The notes beneath the pieces were generated by a model. The model searched no databases and was not told the origin of the DNA. It saw only the letters and a list, made by a program, of their open reading frames with translations. From positions 1 to 64,000 of the forward strand of contig JAJEKV010000272.1 of assembly GCA_021234155.1 (NCBI GenBank): DNA of 64,000 nt, given 5' to 3'. The DNA is from Isoetes taiwanensis. Lineage: Eukaryota > Streptophyta > Lycopodiopsida > Isoetales > Isoetaceae. Of the stretch, positions 47,653 through 59,060 are shown one piece after another. The position numbers were made by a program, and so were the translations under genes. Position 1 is the first letter of the stretch; each line of letters opens with the position of its first letter.

Positions 47653-49202
47653 GAAGGGATGCAACAGAAGAATCGGGTGCAGGAGGAGGATGGACGAGGA
47701 AAACAAGGATCAAATTCATTAAATTGAGCATGGCAGCTAATCACAAGTTGATGAGTATCAAGGTCAAAGAAACGGTATGCCTTACGATTTAGGCAGTAGC
47801 CAATGAGCATGCAATGTCTGGTCTTGAAAGCAATTTTTGGACGATGCTGTGATGGGATATGAACAAAGGCACGGCAACCGAAAACACGAAGATGTTTGAA
47901 GGAAGGATAATGGTCTGTCCAAAGAGTCTCAGGTAATTGAAAAGCCAGGCTTCTATGAGGAGATCGATTGAGCAAATAAGCCGCCGTAAGAATAGCTTCT
48001 CCCCAAAAAGTAGTAGGTACGTTCATGGCAATGAGTAAAGTACGAGCCATTTCAAGAAGACTACGATTTGCCCGTTCTGCTCGACCATTTTGTTGAGGAC
48101 TGTATGGAGCCGTCAGTTGGTGTTGAATTCCTTGTTGAGAACAATAAGAGGCAAAAGCATTAGAACAAAACTCTCCTCCTCCATCGGTACGGATAATAAT
48201 CAGGGATTGACCAGTAGCTTTTTGGGCAGCTTGTTGAAATTCAAGAATGTGAGCAAAGGCTTGAGACTTCTGCTGTAGAATATAAACGAAAAGCTTGCGG
48301 GAAAAATCATCTAATAGGACCAAGAAATAGCGAGAACCACCATGAGTAGCTGGCTGAATGGGGCCACAGATGTCGGCATGGACCAATTCAAGCTTTTTGG
48401 AAGCATGAGAGGAAGAAGCCGGAAAAGCAGTACGAGGGGTTTTGCCTTGAAGACAAGCATTGCAAACAGAGGTGGAAAGGGCAGATGCTTTAAGATGACC
48501 TTGGAGAATCAATTGATGGATACGTGTGGATGCAAGGTGTCCAAGACGGTGATGCCAAAGGGAGCTGTTGTTTGGGGGCGATATGACTGCATGAGCATAC
48601 TCGGTGGGCGTGGACCCATCTGCTATCTGATACAAATTCCCAAAACGAATTCCTGTCAATAATATCTTTTGATCTTTATCCATCACGTGGCAAGTATTTG
48701 AACAAAAAGCAACTTTAAATCCAGAATCAATAAGTTTACTGACAGAGAGCAGACTTTTCTGAAGTCCAGGGACATGGAGGACATCACGAACCAGTTTGTG
48801 ATGCCCAGATTGTAACAGAATAGCAACTGTACCAGAGGCTATGGCAGATTGGGCGTGGTCATCGCCCATTCGAACGATTCTGGGAATGGAGAAAGACTGA
48901 TAGGAAATAAAGGCATTCTTTTGAGGAGTCATATGACTTGTGGCACCGGAGTCTAAGTACCACGAGGGATCAAGAATATAAGGAGGATTTTCTGACACAT
49001 CACACAAGAAGTCTTGGACGAAGTTACTTCTTTCTTCAGGAAGGAAGGTCTTCTCCGGATCAGAGGCACATAAATAATCTTGAACCAAATTGCTCCTTTC
49101 GTCAGTTGGAAAAACTTGAACAGTGGAGTTTGTGGAATTGGGGGCAGTTTGTTTGGGAACAGGTGCTGGAGCTCGGCATTCTCTAGCAAGATGGCCTCCT
49201 TT
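47653..49202 (-). pseudogene. copia protease and integrase
   Basis: The stretch reads as one open frame from just after the stop at 49,203-49,205. It begins with the zinc-knuckle remainder KGGHLARECR, then the aspartic protease motif WYLDSGATSHMT. Next come the GAG-pre-integrase HHCC zinc region (LWHHRLGHL ... CNACLQGK) and the integrase core. The DDE residues are visible in LELVHADICGP, RTDGGGEFCSNAF and NGRAERANRSLLEM. The end VFGCRAFVH, LIGYCLNRKAYRFFD is standard. A small indel near 47,690 puts it out of frame with the RT half across the transposon insertion. Catalytic residues all look intact. Confidence 0.93.
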
Positions 49203-49937
49203 CTAGCAGCGAAAATAACTTATCTTACTGCGATCAAGACGAGTTTGCTTGGGATGATCTTTGGAATCCCTGGAAACATCATTCTTGGAACGAAAATCAG
49301 CAATCATGAGTGTATCAGAAAGAGGCTTGGTTTGTTGCTGGCGGATGGCTTCCGCTTTAACACGATCCAGAGCCTTGTCAAAATTATAATCAGAGAGTCT
49401 TTCTTCTAAATTGATAACAATACCTTCAAAAGATTTTGGGAGGCTGTTGAGGAGCATGCAGACCTTTTCATCTTCAGTGATATCAACTCCAGTGGCTTGA
49501 AGCTCATCCAACAGATCCTTCATGTGACAAACATGTTCCATGAAATCTCCATTTTCAGCCAATTGGAGACCATACAAACGCTTGCGTAGAGCTAAGCGAT
49601 TCCCAGCAAGACTGGAAGCATAGTGATTGATCAAGAGTTGCCATATTTCATGTGCAGTAGTTGCATTTTTCACAATCCGTGCTGGAGTGTCATCCAGACT
49701 TGAGCAAATAATTAGGCGAGCCTTCCGATCTTTTTCAGTCAGATCAGGAATGGGTGCATCCAGGACAATTTCAATGGCGGGATCAGCAACAGCCGCTACA
49801 TTTGGAGACGTCACTGCCTCCCATAAATCTTTGTCTTCGAGGATCATTTGAATCCTCCACTTCCACATCTGGAAGTTCTTTCCATTGAAACGTGGAACAA
49901 GGCGCCAATCAGAGGGAGAAAGAGTTGCCGAATCCAT
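49203..49937 (-). pseudogene. copia gag (UBN2-type), stop in zinc knuckle
   Basis: Gag forms the virus-like particle that packages element RNA. I place the start at ATG 49,937 (MDSATLSPSDWRLV) because the family typically begins just before the W-x-x-W region; the open frame extends 21 codons further upstream without a family signature. Visible are FNGKNFQMWKWRIQMIL, EIWQLLINHYAS, RLYGLQLAENGDFMEHV and LLNSLPKSFEGI, all standard. The CX2CX4HX4C knuckle reads YFRC-stop-KGGHLARECR: the first Cys is Tyr and the Gly codon is a TAG stop. Gag and pol would otherwise be one frame, as in plant copia. Confidence 0.92.
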
Positions 49938-50085
49938 TGATTCGAAACAGAAAGAAAGGCAGTAATTGCAGACAAGAACTTTGTTTGGCAAGGGACTCAC
50001 AAAAGAGTCGTGGATTCAAAGAGATCTGAGAATGAAAAGCTATGCAGCGTCTTAAGCGTTCTCAAGCTTTTAGTGGGCCCATAAA

Positions 50086-50310
50086 CGTTAGAATGCGGGG
50101 AAAGAGATACAAAGACAATTTGTACTAGGCGAGAACGAACACGATTCTTTGGTAAAGAAATACAATAAAGCTCCTGCTTATATAGCATGGAGAGAGAATC
50201 TTGCATTAATTGCAAGATTCGAACTGTCAGGCTGTTACAACAGAATATCTATGGTTACATCCTACTTACTGTAATCATGCTACGTTCTACTCACTTTAAT
50301 CATGCTAACA
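50086..50310 (-). repeat. 5' LTR of copia element
   Basis: It ends CTAACA at 50,310, followed by AAATA. The inner edge is CGTTAG where TGTTAG is expected, a single change. A TATA-like CTTATATAGCATGG, present in both LTRs, is the likely promoter region. Confidence 0.94.
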
Positions 50311-50784
50311 AAATACAGGGGCAATTTTACAATTTTCCCAACAAAATAATATCAAGCATATAGAATAAAATAAATACATAATCCTCCTTTATTATAAAGT
50401 TTTAGTGTATGTCGTGCATAAAACCCTAAAACTTTCGACGGCCCAGATTTCGTTTTGGTTTTAGATCGAATGGATTAGGTTTCTCTAGGGTTTCAGTAGA
50501 GAGAAAAAGAGGGGTTTCAGTCCGTCGATCATCTCCCTAGCTTGGGGTGCTGCCCCGCTTCCTCAGTGCCATGCCATAGCCAAGCAGTGCTAAAATATCC
50601 GGTTGAGCAGGGTATAGCTTTAGGCGGTTGGATCTACTCTTCTGCTTCCGTTTCTACTTCCGGTGGCCAGAACGGCAGTCATGAATTTTTGTTTCAGTTG
50701 GTTGCTATTCCTACCATGTGCAATCTGGCTATGAATTTCGGTAAGTGCAACACTTTGCAACACTTCTCATATGTGCTTGCACAA

Positions 50785-51802
50785 ATCTACTACATTCTGT
50801 TGCAACACATAATATATGGAAAGCAAATATGGATGATCGATTTTTTATACTCTTTGAATAAAGATTTCCATTATTTGCATTTTAGAATCAATCGATTACT
50901 TGAACTTCACATTTTACAGGTTTCTTCTGCATCCTGAAGACGGAATACTTACCTTAGTCCTATATCCGCCATAGTTGTTTCGGTTCCTGGCCCTACCACT
51001 ATTGTAGATTTGCTAACCTGTAAATGAGCATGTTCTTTACAACTATGAAGAGGAAACGTTTGAAGAGGTATTCAAACCTGTATGTTGCTTTTGTATGTTT
51101 CTTTCAGTCTCTTGCTTAGGGAATAGGAATTCCTAATGAAATGGCAATTCATATTGGAGAACATATACCGATAAAAATATAGGAGCCAAATCATACAAAC
51201 TGGATTTCAAATAGTTATATTGTCGCAGAAAATGTGCTCAAAATATAAGGAAAGTGTAGCTGTCTTAAGGAAGCAGTAAAAAGTATTGACATGATCTACT
51301 ACATTCTGTTGCAACACATAATATATGGAAAGCAAATATGGATGATCGATTTTTTATACTCTTTGAATAAAGATTTCCATTATTTGCATTTTAGAATCAA
51401 TCGATTACTTGAACCACACATTTTACAGGTTTCTTCTGCATCCTGAAGACGGAATACTTACCTTAGTCCTATATCCGCCATAGTTGTTTCGGTTCCTGGC
51501 CCTACCACTATTGTAGATTTGCTAACCTGTAAATGAGCATGTTCTTTACAACTATGAAGAGGAAACGTTTGAAGAGGTATTCAAACCTGTATGTTGCTTT
51601 TGTATGTTTCTTTCAGTCTCTTGCTTAGGGAATAGGAATTCCTAATGAAATGGCAATTCATATTGGAGAACATATACCGATCAAAATATAGGAGCCAAAT
51701 CATACAAACTGGATTTCAAATAGTTATATTGTCGCAGAAAATGTGCTCAAAATATAAGGAAAGTGTAGCTGTCTTAAGGAAGCAGTAAAAAGTATTGACA
51801 TG
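50785..51802. repeat. 509-bp near-perfect tandem duplication
   Basis: The unit starting ATCTACTACATTCTGTTGC occurs at 50,785 and again at 51,294, end to end. I see only a few differences, such as ACTTCACA against ACCACACA and GATAAAAAT against GATCAAAAT. The first copy is preceded by an exon-like open frame from 50,542 that I do not recognise. Confidence 0.92.
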
Positions 51803-52149
51803 ATGCCTCACTATGATATGGTTTCAGAGACTTTTACACTTGCATCACATTGGTAACACATCCTGGACAATGGAAATTTCTGGCTTGGAAGGTGGAAATT
51901 CCTCTATCGAGACCTCAAGGGATAGCAGTACATCATCAAATTAGGCTGATGTATATCAGGCTGGTATGTATGCTACTACTAAATGGTCCTCAAATTATCT
52001 TGCCTATGGCGGGTAACTTTTTAATTGACCTACCCAGTTTTTTGACCATCACAGCACATATAAGCACCTTCACCAAATAATTTATGTCATCATGATTTGC
52101 ATCACTAATATGGTCATTATATCCTTTATATAATAGAAAACACTCATGA

Positions 52150-52225
52150 TTTTTTGAAGGGCAATGAAGGGCTATGGAAGGGCAATGAAGGGCAGTTTGA
52201 AGGGCAATGAAGGGCAGTCAGCACC
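52150..52225. repeat. GAAGGGCAAT short tandem repeat
   Basis: Five or six copies of GAAGGGCA(A/G)T in about 70 bases, with small spacers. Confidence 0.85.
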
Positions 52226-52423
52226 TGTGCAGCACATGTGTCGCCCACATGCTTTTTTGAGTATGTGAATTAAAAAACCACCATCTGGAAAATTGAAAAC
52301 AACAATGTCACCCTCTATTTTGCAGAGTATGTGATGTTTTCGTTCAATGGTAGTTGGTGCCTTAGAATTTGGATCTGTGGGCTAAAAAGCAGGCAGTGAT
52401 CTTTACACACATTTCATGATGAG

Positions 52424-52784
52424 TTGGTGCATGAGTGGATAGCTACGAAAACAATGAATTCGGGCAACGTTCAAAACTTGAATTCACATATAAAACAGGA
52501 TGATCATGTGCCAAATGTGTACCTTTTTGTTAGGCATACCTCTGATATGGAAAGAGATGCATCTTTGTGTGGCCATGTAGAGAAATTGGGTGTAGCATTT
52601 GGACTTTTGCATCTGCCACAAGAGCAAACATTATCGGTGAAAAAAAACTTAGAAGATATGCATTGATTGTCATGATGTGATGAAGGTAATATGCAGGAAT
52701 GAGGGAAGGAAGATTATTCTCTAAGAAAGCGATTGGGCCCATCATTTGAAAGGCGGCGTCTCTTCCTGTGGAAATATGTGGTAA
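52424..52784 (+). pseudogene. DYW-type PPR protein C-terminal fragment
   Basis: DYW domains are the cytidine-deaminase-like tail of plant organellar RNA-editing PPR proteins. The first frame gives LGVAFGLLHLPQEQTLSVKK, matching the family's LA-AFGL---P-G--LRI-KNLR. After a frameshift at the MH-stop the next part reads DCHDVMKVICRNEGRKIIL, then HHLKGGVSSCGNMW and a TAA at 52,782-52,784. That corresponds to CGDCH---K-IS-I--REII, HHFK-G-CSCGDYW. The terminal tripeptide is NMW rather than DYW. The zinc-binding HSE motif upstream is CGHVEK here, with the Glu retained. No PPR repeats are present, so it is a captured 3' fragment. Confidence 0.75.
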
Positions 52785-54058
52785 TTAAAACCCTTTTGTA
52801 TATTGTCCACATAGCATAGAAGGACAGATGCAATGAGGATATGTGCCTTTGGCATTTTGGTTGATATTTTGAATTGCACTCTGTGAACCATGCCTAATGT
52901 GCTCAGGGCAACATGACAAATCACAAATTTATGCCTTCTTATGCCTGTGCAAATGCTTTGGATCAAATTTCCTCACTCGACAATATTTTCTATGAAATGG
53001 AGGTGTTAAAATCTAACATGTAAATAGATGTTTAAAGCAGGATCAATGGTGCTTGGAAATCTATTTTATAGAGGATAAAGTAATTGTGGCTTTGGTACTT
53101 AGATTGATTGCTTAAGCCAAATTACTTTGAGATGGAACAGTGATATAAGCTGACAAGGTTGTCCAACCCGAAGGTGAGTAATATATCCATCTTATATTTT
53201 AACTGAAACTGCTTTGTCCATGAACCTTTAGTTTTTGCACACGTCATTGTTTAAGCGACGCAAGCAAAAAGTCTCTAAGACGCAGTATAAAAAATGCGGA
53301 ATGCGAAAGTTGCTACATTTTGATATAGATTGACCATAAAGATTCTATACAGGATGATATGAACTTCAATTTACTGACTTGAAGCTCAAGATTTTTATAG
53401 ATCACAATTCAAATCAAACAGCTAGATCTTTAAATGCTCTAAAGCAACTTCATCTAGATAAGCAACTTGGTAAAATCCCATGAAATATGAAATATGGCAA
53501 TCATTTACAAATAGCATAGCACTTTTGAACAATAACACATCTACAAAACTACCATATAAAACATAGATTGGGCAATATTTGTAAAACAACCACATGTTGT
53601 TTATGTGATTTAAGAAGGACGTCCCACCAAACTATTGTTTCTTATGTTCATTTTTTTTTTATGCTTATTAAACAAAGGCATTATTAGATTGTTATTACGT
53701 GTTAATCATTTTTAAGACATTTGTAATGAGAATGTTGAGAAGAGGAACTAACTGGTTTTGTGAATTTAAGATTGTCTTTAACAACCTTTATCACACATTA
53801 CCTAAATGTCAATAAATTTTGATGTTTAAGGAAACTTAAGCAAAATTTGATGTTGGGAAAGAGTTGTAAAGAGTACATACAATAACCTAAACATCGAATG
53901 CACACGACCAATTATAGCCCAACAACACATATGCAAGCTGTGCAATTCAGTTGATTAGTGCATTTACAGGTTTAAGACCCTATATAACTAACAAACCCAG
54001 GCCATCAATCCTATACATCTAACAAACCCAGCCCATCAACGATGGGCACAGTAACTAT
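52785..54058. other. Helitron 2 tail, no gene
   Basis: AT-rich sequence without recognised coding potential up to the terminal hairpin at 54,031-54,047. Confidence 0.5.
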
Positions 54059-54093
54059 GAGTAAAGATGTACTACCTCTTCAATGTGCAATTT

Positions 54094-56456
54094 TCAAGAT
54101 GTCAACAATAAAAGGATATGTTTGAGAATTTTTGTTACAATAAAAAGGTACTGCACACTTCTTCCATTGCGGCGTATTAATATTAAGTACCGCACGATAT
54201 ATCCATTACTATTGTCAAGGCCATCATCCCATGGAAGATATTCGTGTCGTGTTCCCAACTCGTAACGATGGGGACCATCAGACTGTGGGCTACTAGGCGT
54301 TCCTTTCTGAAGCTCAGATTTAGCAGGCTGAGCCTCAGCACATGAAGGGCTGAAATAAACCTTGTACAGACCATCAAAGGATCTCCAAATATAATACAGA
54401 CAGAGTAGTCCACCCAGGACTATGCCCCAAACCAAGCATTTATGATACCAGGATAACCGAGGCAAAACAACAAAGCCCGCTGCTGCAAATGCACAAAACA
54501 CAAAGACAATCGAAATTCCCAGCAAGACAGCAGCATGATTTAACGACTTTCGAATGCTGGTTACTCCGTCATGTAGGCCCTCGTAGGGCGCAGGTATAAG
54601 AGCAGAAGCCGCTGCAACCACGGTTGCAATTGCAAAGAAAAAGGCTGACCCATTGAAAATCCAAAACATCCTCAACGCCTGATGGCGATTGGCATATTGG
54701 AAACTCTCATTCCACGGAGGGTGCAACCAGCCAGCAAATGTCACACTTACAATCAATGCTGCACTCACCAAAATAGCATTACATGCACTTACGTATCTCT
54801 CTGTATCTTTGTAATGCTTATGTGCATAAGACTTTACATCTGGTCTTTTCATCAATTCCCTCAGTATTTCTCCCTCAGTGACATAATCCAACGGTGTCTT
54901 GCCCTCTTTATCAGCAACAAAGGCAACCAACTGATTTGAATATTGTTTGACTTTGCATAGCTTGAAAACAATTTCTTTCTGACTCAATATTGTTGCCCAA
55001 TGCAATGCTGTTCTGCCAGTTAGCTTTCCAGCTTTATTCACACCGTTGCTATTTTTCTGAATGAACTTAGCAATGCCCTTTTGTTTTCCATAGAGAGCTT
55101 TGTAAATGAATGGCATTTCCTTCTTGATATACTTATCTTGAAGTCCACCAGGCATGAATATATACTTTGTCATGTGGAACTTAAATGTCCGAATCAAACT
55201 TTCATCAACGAATGTGTCTGTCCACATATCTATCTCCTCCATCCACATCTCATCTGTGAGGTCTTTTCCTAAGCTTATCCTTAGATTCCTCGCAAATCCA
55301 AGATGATTGTTGATGAGGGCAAGCAGCAAGGGCATTCTATCTTCTTTATTCTTGGCTAGGGGATTCACTTTTTCCGATCTAAGAGCCTCCATAACAGGAG
55401 AATTGCCATTGATTGCAGCCCAATGAAAAAGATTATTGCCGTTATTATCTTTACTATTGACTATGGCCTCAAAATTTGAATTCATACCATCTTTCTTGCG
55501 CACGGTGACCATCCGTGCCTGATTGAAGTCTCACCATAAGCCGCAGCATAATGAAGTAGAGTAGCGCCATCCTTGGAGCGCGACATATAGATTGAATGAC
55601 GATACCGAGGAAGGAACTCGGATTTTTCCATGGCAGTGCGAATTCGTTTCACAATTTTTGCATTTGAATCGCCTTTCGGCTTGTAGAATGCAAGGGTAAG
55701 TGGTGATTGGCCCGCTTTATTTTTAGCAAACACATCAGCATCTTGCTCCATGAGTGTATACAAAACTTCTGAAGTCTCACTTCTAGCAGCCCAATGGAGA
55801 GCAGTGTCTCCATTTGCATCAGCCTTAGACACTGACGCGCCCCTCTCAAGCAACCATTTAACAGCCTCGTTTTTCCCATTCCATGACGCATAGTGCAAGG
55901 CTGTTCTTCCTTTATCATTTGCAACATCTACATCGTCATCTTTAAGCAGCTCCATCACCCGGACACTTCCGCATCTAGCAGCAAAATGGAAGGGAGTTGC
56001 ACCATAACTATCACATGCAATTTTGCTCGCACCTTTTCCCAAAAGAGATTTTACAACTTCTAGATGTCCCTTTCCTGCAGCATAATGCAAAAGGGTTCTA
56101 TTCTTCTTGTTTAGCAACTGATCCACATTCATATCGGGATGCCAATGAAGGAGTTTGTCGTATAACAGCTCGAAAACCTCGTTGTTGCCGGTAGCACTAG
56201 CAACGTGGATAGGAGTGTCTCCTTCATGATCTTTGGTCAAGATGTGTTCAACTGCTGCCTCAGTGGTGAGCAGGAACTTCAAGATAGAGACCTGACTGTA
56301 TTCTGCAGCAATATGCAACAGAGTACATTGTCTATCCTGAAGCCCAATCACTGCACGAATATCTGCACCATTTTCTATCAATTCTACCAACATTTGTTTG
56401 TCACCAAGAGCGCAAGCCAGATGCAATTTATTCTCAAATCCAAATTCGCCCTCCAT
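54094..56456 (-). CDS. ankyrin-repeat PGG-domain membrane protein (ACD6-like family), one frameshift
   Basis: Plant ankyrin-PGG proteins act at membranes; family members such as ACD6 affect defence and cell death. The start at ATG 56,456 has a good context (ACCAATGGAG). The first ~315 residues hold about nine ankyrin repeats (LHLACALGDKQMLVELIENG, TLLHYAAGKGHLEVVKSLL, TALHYASWNGKNEAVKWLL and others). After AYGETS a one-base deletion near 55,520 shifts the frame. The second part, from about 55,512, adds NLFHWAAINGN and RTALHWATILSQKE. It then carries the PGG-like region (ILVSAALIVSVTFAGWLHPP) with four hydrophobic membrane segments, ending at a stop at 54,094. The joined length is about 787 residues, normal for the family. 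A single indel in otherwise clean sequence suggests a recent pseudogene or an assembly error. Confidence 0.85.
54100..54185. repeat. short repeat shared with Helitron 1 tail
   Basis: TTTTTGTTACAATAAAAAGG and TACTGCACACTTCTTCCATTGCG here match TTTTTGTTATAATAAAAGG and TACTGCACACTTTTCTCATTGCG at about 46,402-46,446. On the minus strand this overlaps the last ~25 codons of the ankyrin gene, so its C-terminal tail may derive from repeat DNA. Confidence 0.6.
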
Positions 56457-57700
56457 TGGTTTATTACAACCTCAAGCTACACAAATGGATCTCTAGCCAA
56501 AACAATCGCTAGAACAGTAACTTGGGACTTAATGGCTACTTATTCATCATTATACATATTCATGTCATGGAGATCCAAGCCTTACAGGTCAACGAACTAG
56601 CTGGCTCGCACGTCTCACCATGCACGGTATTTTAAACAATCTATTTAATTTTTTCAAGGCTTAATCTTGCACCATGCACGGTTTGTTTATTCATGTTTCT
56701 TTCATTGATGAGTTTACCTTTAAAAGATAGGTTTTATTTAAATTTGTATAGTTATTTTTTCTCAAAACAATGCCATGCCATGTCTATGCATGATATGATG
56801 GACAACTAAGGCACCTATCTTGAGGTTGTTTCTCCATTTTATTTAGACTTACCGTTTTCCATAAACCAATGCTATGTATAAGCATGATACGATGGAACAT
56901 TGATACATCTTTATTCTTCTCCATTATATTCTCAAGTCCATTAGGTTTTATTTAGACTTATGCAATCTTTTTTCTTAAACCAATGCCATGTTTATGCACG
57001 ATATGATGGAAAATTAAGGCATCTTTATTCTTCTACATTATAGGTTGATGCAATGAGGTTGTTCCACATGGGAGCATCCTAAACAAAGTAAATAATAATA
57101 ATAATGCTCATTCAACTCGTAATTGATATGTTCTATTTTCATGCAAGACGTAGTTAAGATGCCTTTTTTACCGTAACAAACAGATTAGAAAACAAAGGAA
57201 CAAACTATTGTAGTGATGGCATCGTCTTTCTATTAGCCAATCATCCTCTACACAAACATGTCGCAATGAACAAGGTGACGGATCACTTGCACTAATCGGC
57301 AAAAAAGTCATTTTCCTAGCTAAATTTATGTTATTTTTTGGTGCTCGAAGGAAAAAGTGGTCTAAATTTCAACTTCGAGACCCAAAAAAAGGCCCAAAAT
57401 ATAAAATGGAAGTGCCATTTGGGGGCTCAAAAATAATGGAAATTTTTGAAAAAATTATGCAAAATGTAGAACGGGTCAAAAAAAAAAAACAACGAACTAT
57501 TCAATAATTGAGACCTAGACAAAGAGCAAAAAACAATTATAGAGAGAAAAAGAAGAGATTTAAAAATTTATTGAGCCTATATGCATAACGAAATTATTTT
57601 ACGAAACATGCCCTTGTTGAGGGACGATACGCTCATAGCGTTTTAGCTTTACAAAATTACAACAAGACAACAAAATGATGCCTTTAGGGATGAAACACTA
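56457..57700. repeat. 5' flank of ankyrin gene with diverged ~100-bp repeats
   Basis: A minus-strand TATGTATAATG near 56,553 is a possible TATA box for the ankyrin gene. Further out, AACCAATGCCATGTNTATGCANGATA ATGATGGA-like phrases occur near 56,766, 56,870 and 56,980, with ATCTTTATTCTTCTCCATT after two of them. No gene is seen in the remainder. Confidence 0.4.
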
Positions 57701-57829
57701 CAGAAGAATTTTACGGCCACCAAGAAGCACCGGATCTGGGGTGTCATCATACTCATCAATGTCTTCAGTGTCATTTGTGCTCGTTATCAGTTGAGGAGCT
57801 CGAGGATCTATAATCTCCAGCTGCATCAC

Positions 57830-59060
57830 TCTCGGCATTGTCCTCATCAGAGCTTTCCTCGCACGAAGGCTTCAACAAGTCCATTGTTTTCTGGCGTAGC
57901 TTATTATTGACCTTAAGAGTAAAGTCATATGCCAGGACTCGCTATGGGAGGCCCAAACATGATCAGGAAATAATTGTTTTGCTTGTCAAGGACCTTCAGA
58001 GACTCATGTCGGGATCTCTGTAGATGCTACTTCAACCAAAAGCCCATCCTTCTAAGATAACAAACTGACTAGTAAAGTGACACACAACAGCATGAGAGAT
58101 AAGATTTTGAATACATTGTAAATGTACGCCGTGATCAATCTCAACTACAGAATGCCCTGCCTGCGTGAAAGCATTAGAGCACTCATTAGTCTCGTAAAAG
58201 ATACTCTCTGAAGGAAGTTGAATGTCCATCTTACCTTCCGCAGCCTGTAACCCTTCAGATGTGCAGACACATCCTTTTTATTATTCTCTATCATAATATT
58301 CACAGCAGCCATGACACGAGCAGAGCGCACACTAGATGTCATATCACGCTTTATCCAATCATTTAAGCATGCACGTAATAAGGTAACACACGAGCACTTG
58401 TATCACTAGATGTCCAAGGAGGAGGAGCAGAAGCGGGAGCAGGAGGAGGAGGAGGAGCAGGAGCAGGAGCAGGAGCAGGAAAAACACCCGCAGAAGAGGA
58501 ATGAATAGAAGGAAAAAAATCCAACAGAGCTAGATGGAAAATGGGAAGCACGAGGACTGGGATGTACAAGAGAACAAGGACCCACAGTTGCAGCCGACGA
58601 GGAAGCATTGAGAGGCGGGAATTATTGCAAATTAGTGGATACACTAGCAAACGGATGTGCAAAAGCAAGAGGATTGAGAGATGAGTTTGCTGGCAAAGCA
58701 GGAGGAATTACAGAAGCACCAGATTGCATAAGAGAGGCAGAAACAGAAGAGAAATCAATAGAAGGATATCCTAATGCCATGCAAGTAGAATTAACAGAAG
58801 AAATAACAACTGAGAAAGACATACCAGAGTTAACCACAAAGGCCGAAACGGGGAACCCCAAATCCGGCACTGATTTCGATGTTGGGATGCCTGATGCCAT
58901 ACACCGACGGAAAGCTTACAGTCCGAGCTTTCCAATGCACCAAAAATCCACACTCGTTCCTCAAATAACCATATGTAGCATGTCTTCTATTCATCTCGAA
59001 TTGAGTCTTTATAGAAGAAAGCGTCATGGTCATATCTTTATGCAAATCAATCATTTCCCA
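57830..59060 (-). pseudogene. minus-strand coding-like stretch, unknown
   Basis: Short minus-strand frames show protein-like pieces: MTSSVRSARVMAAVNIM, a Pro/Ala tract (APAPAPAPPPPPAPASAP) and SESIFYETNECSNAFTQAGH. A possible splice donor AG|GTAAGA lies near 58,230. The Pro/Ala tract follows a GGAGCAGGAGCA microsatellite on the plus strand. I do not recognise a family. It may be a remnant of a transposon gene. Confidence 0.2.

Larger units (their letters stand above)
31725..50310 (-). mobile_element. Ty1/copia LTR retrotransposon, interrupted
   Basis: Both ends are complete: 225-bp LTRs at 31,725-31,949 and 50,086-50,310, flanked on both sides by the 5-bp target duplication AAATA. The element reads right to left, with gene order gag, protease, integrase, RT, RNase H, which defines Ty1/copia. 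A purine tract (GAGTGGGGG on the minus strand) abuts the left LTR as the polypurine tract. I do not see a canonical initiator-Met primer site beside the right LTR. Without the 13,951-bp insertion the element is about 4.6 kb, normal for the family. Frameshifts, an in-frame stop and the insertion make it dead. Confidence 0.95.
50392..54058 (+). mobile_element. Helitron 2 (degraded 3' end), captured PPR fragment
   Basis: The 5' end TCCTCCTTTATTATAAAGTT after an A matches the start of Helitron 1. It is followed by a related GACGGCCCAGATTTCG region. At the far end, hairpin GCCCATC-AAC-GATGGGC (54,031-54,047) is followed after seven bases by CTAT at 54,055-54,058. Helitron 1 has the same AAC loop and spacing before CTAG. 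I read CTAT as a mutated CTRR, so the 3' boundary is likely but not certain. The element starts 82 bp beyond the copia LTR. It contains a DYW-PPR fragment, a near-perfect 509-bp duplication and no helicase. Confidence 0.65.

Noticed and set aside
48090-49409. Plus-strand frames across integrase and gag
   Set aside because: Antisense shadows; the minus strand carries all catalytic motifs.
58885-58915. CTGATGCC...CGGAAAGC looked like a hammerhead ribozyme core
   Set aside because: The invariant CTGATGA is CTGATGC and no closing stem III was found.
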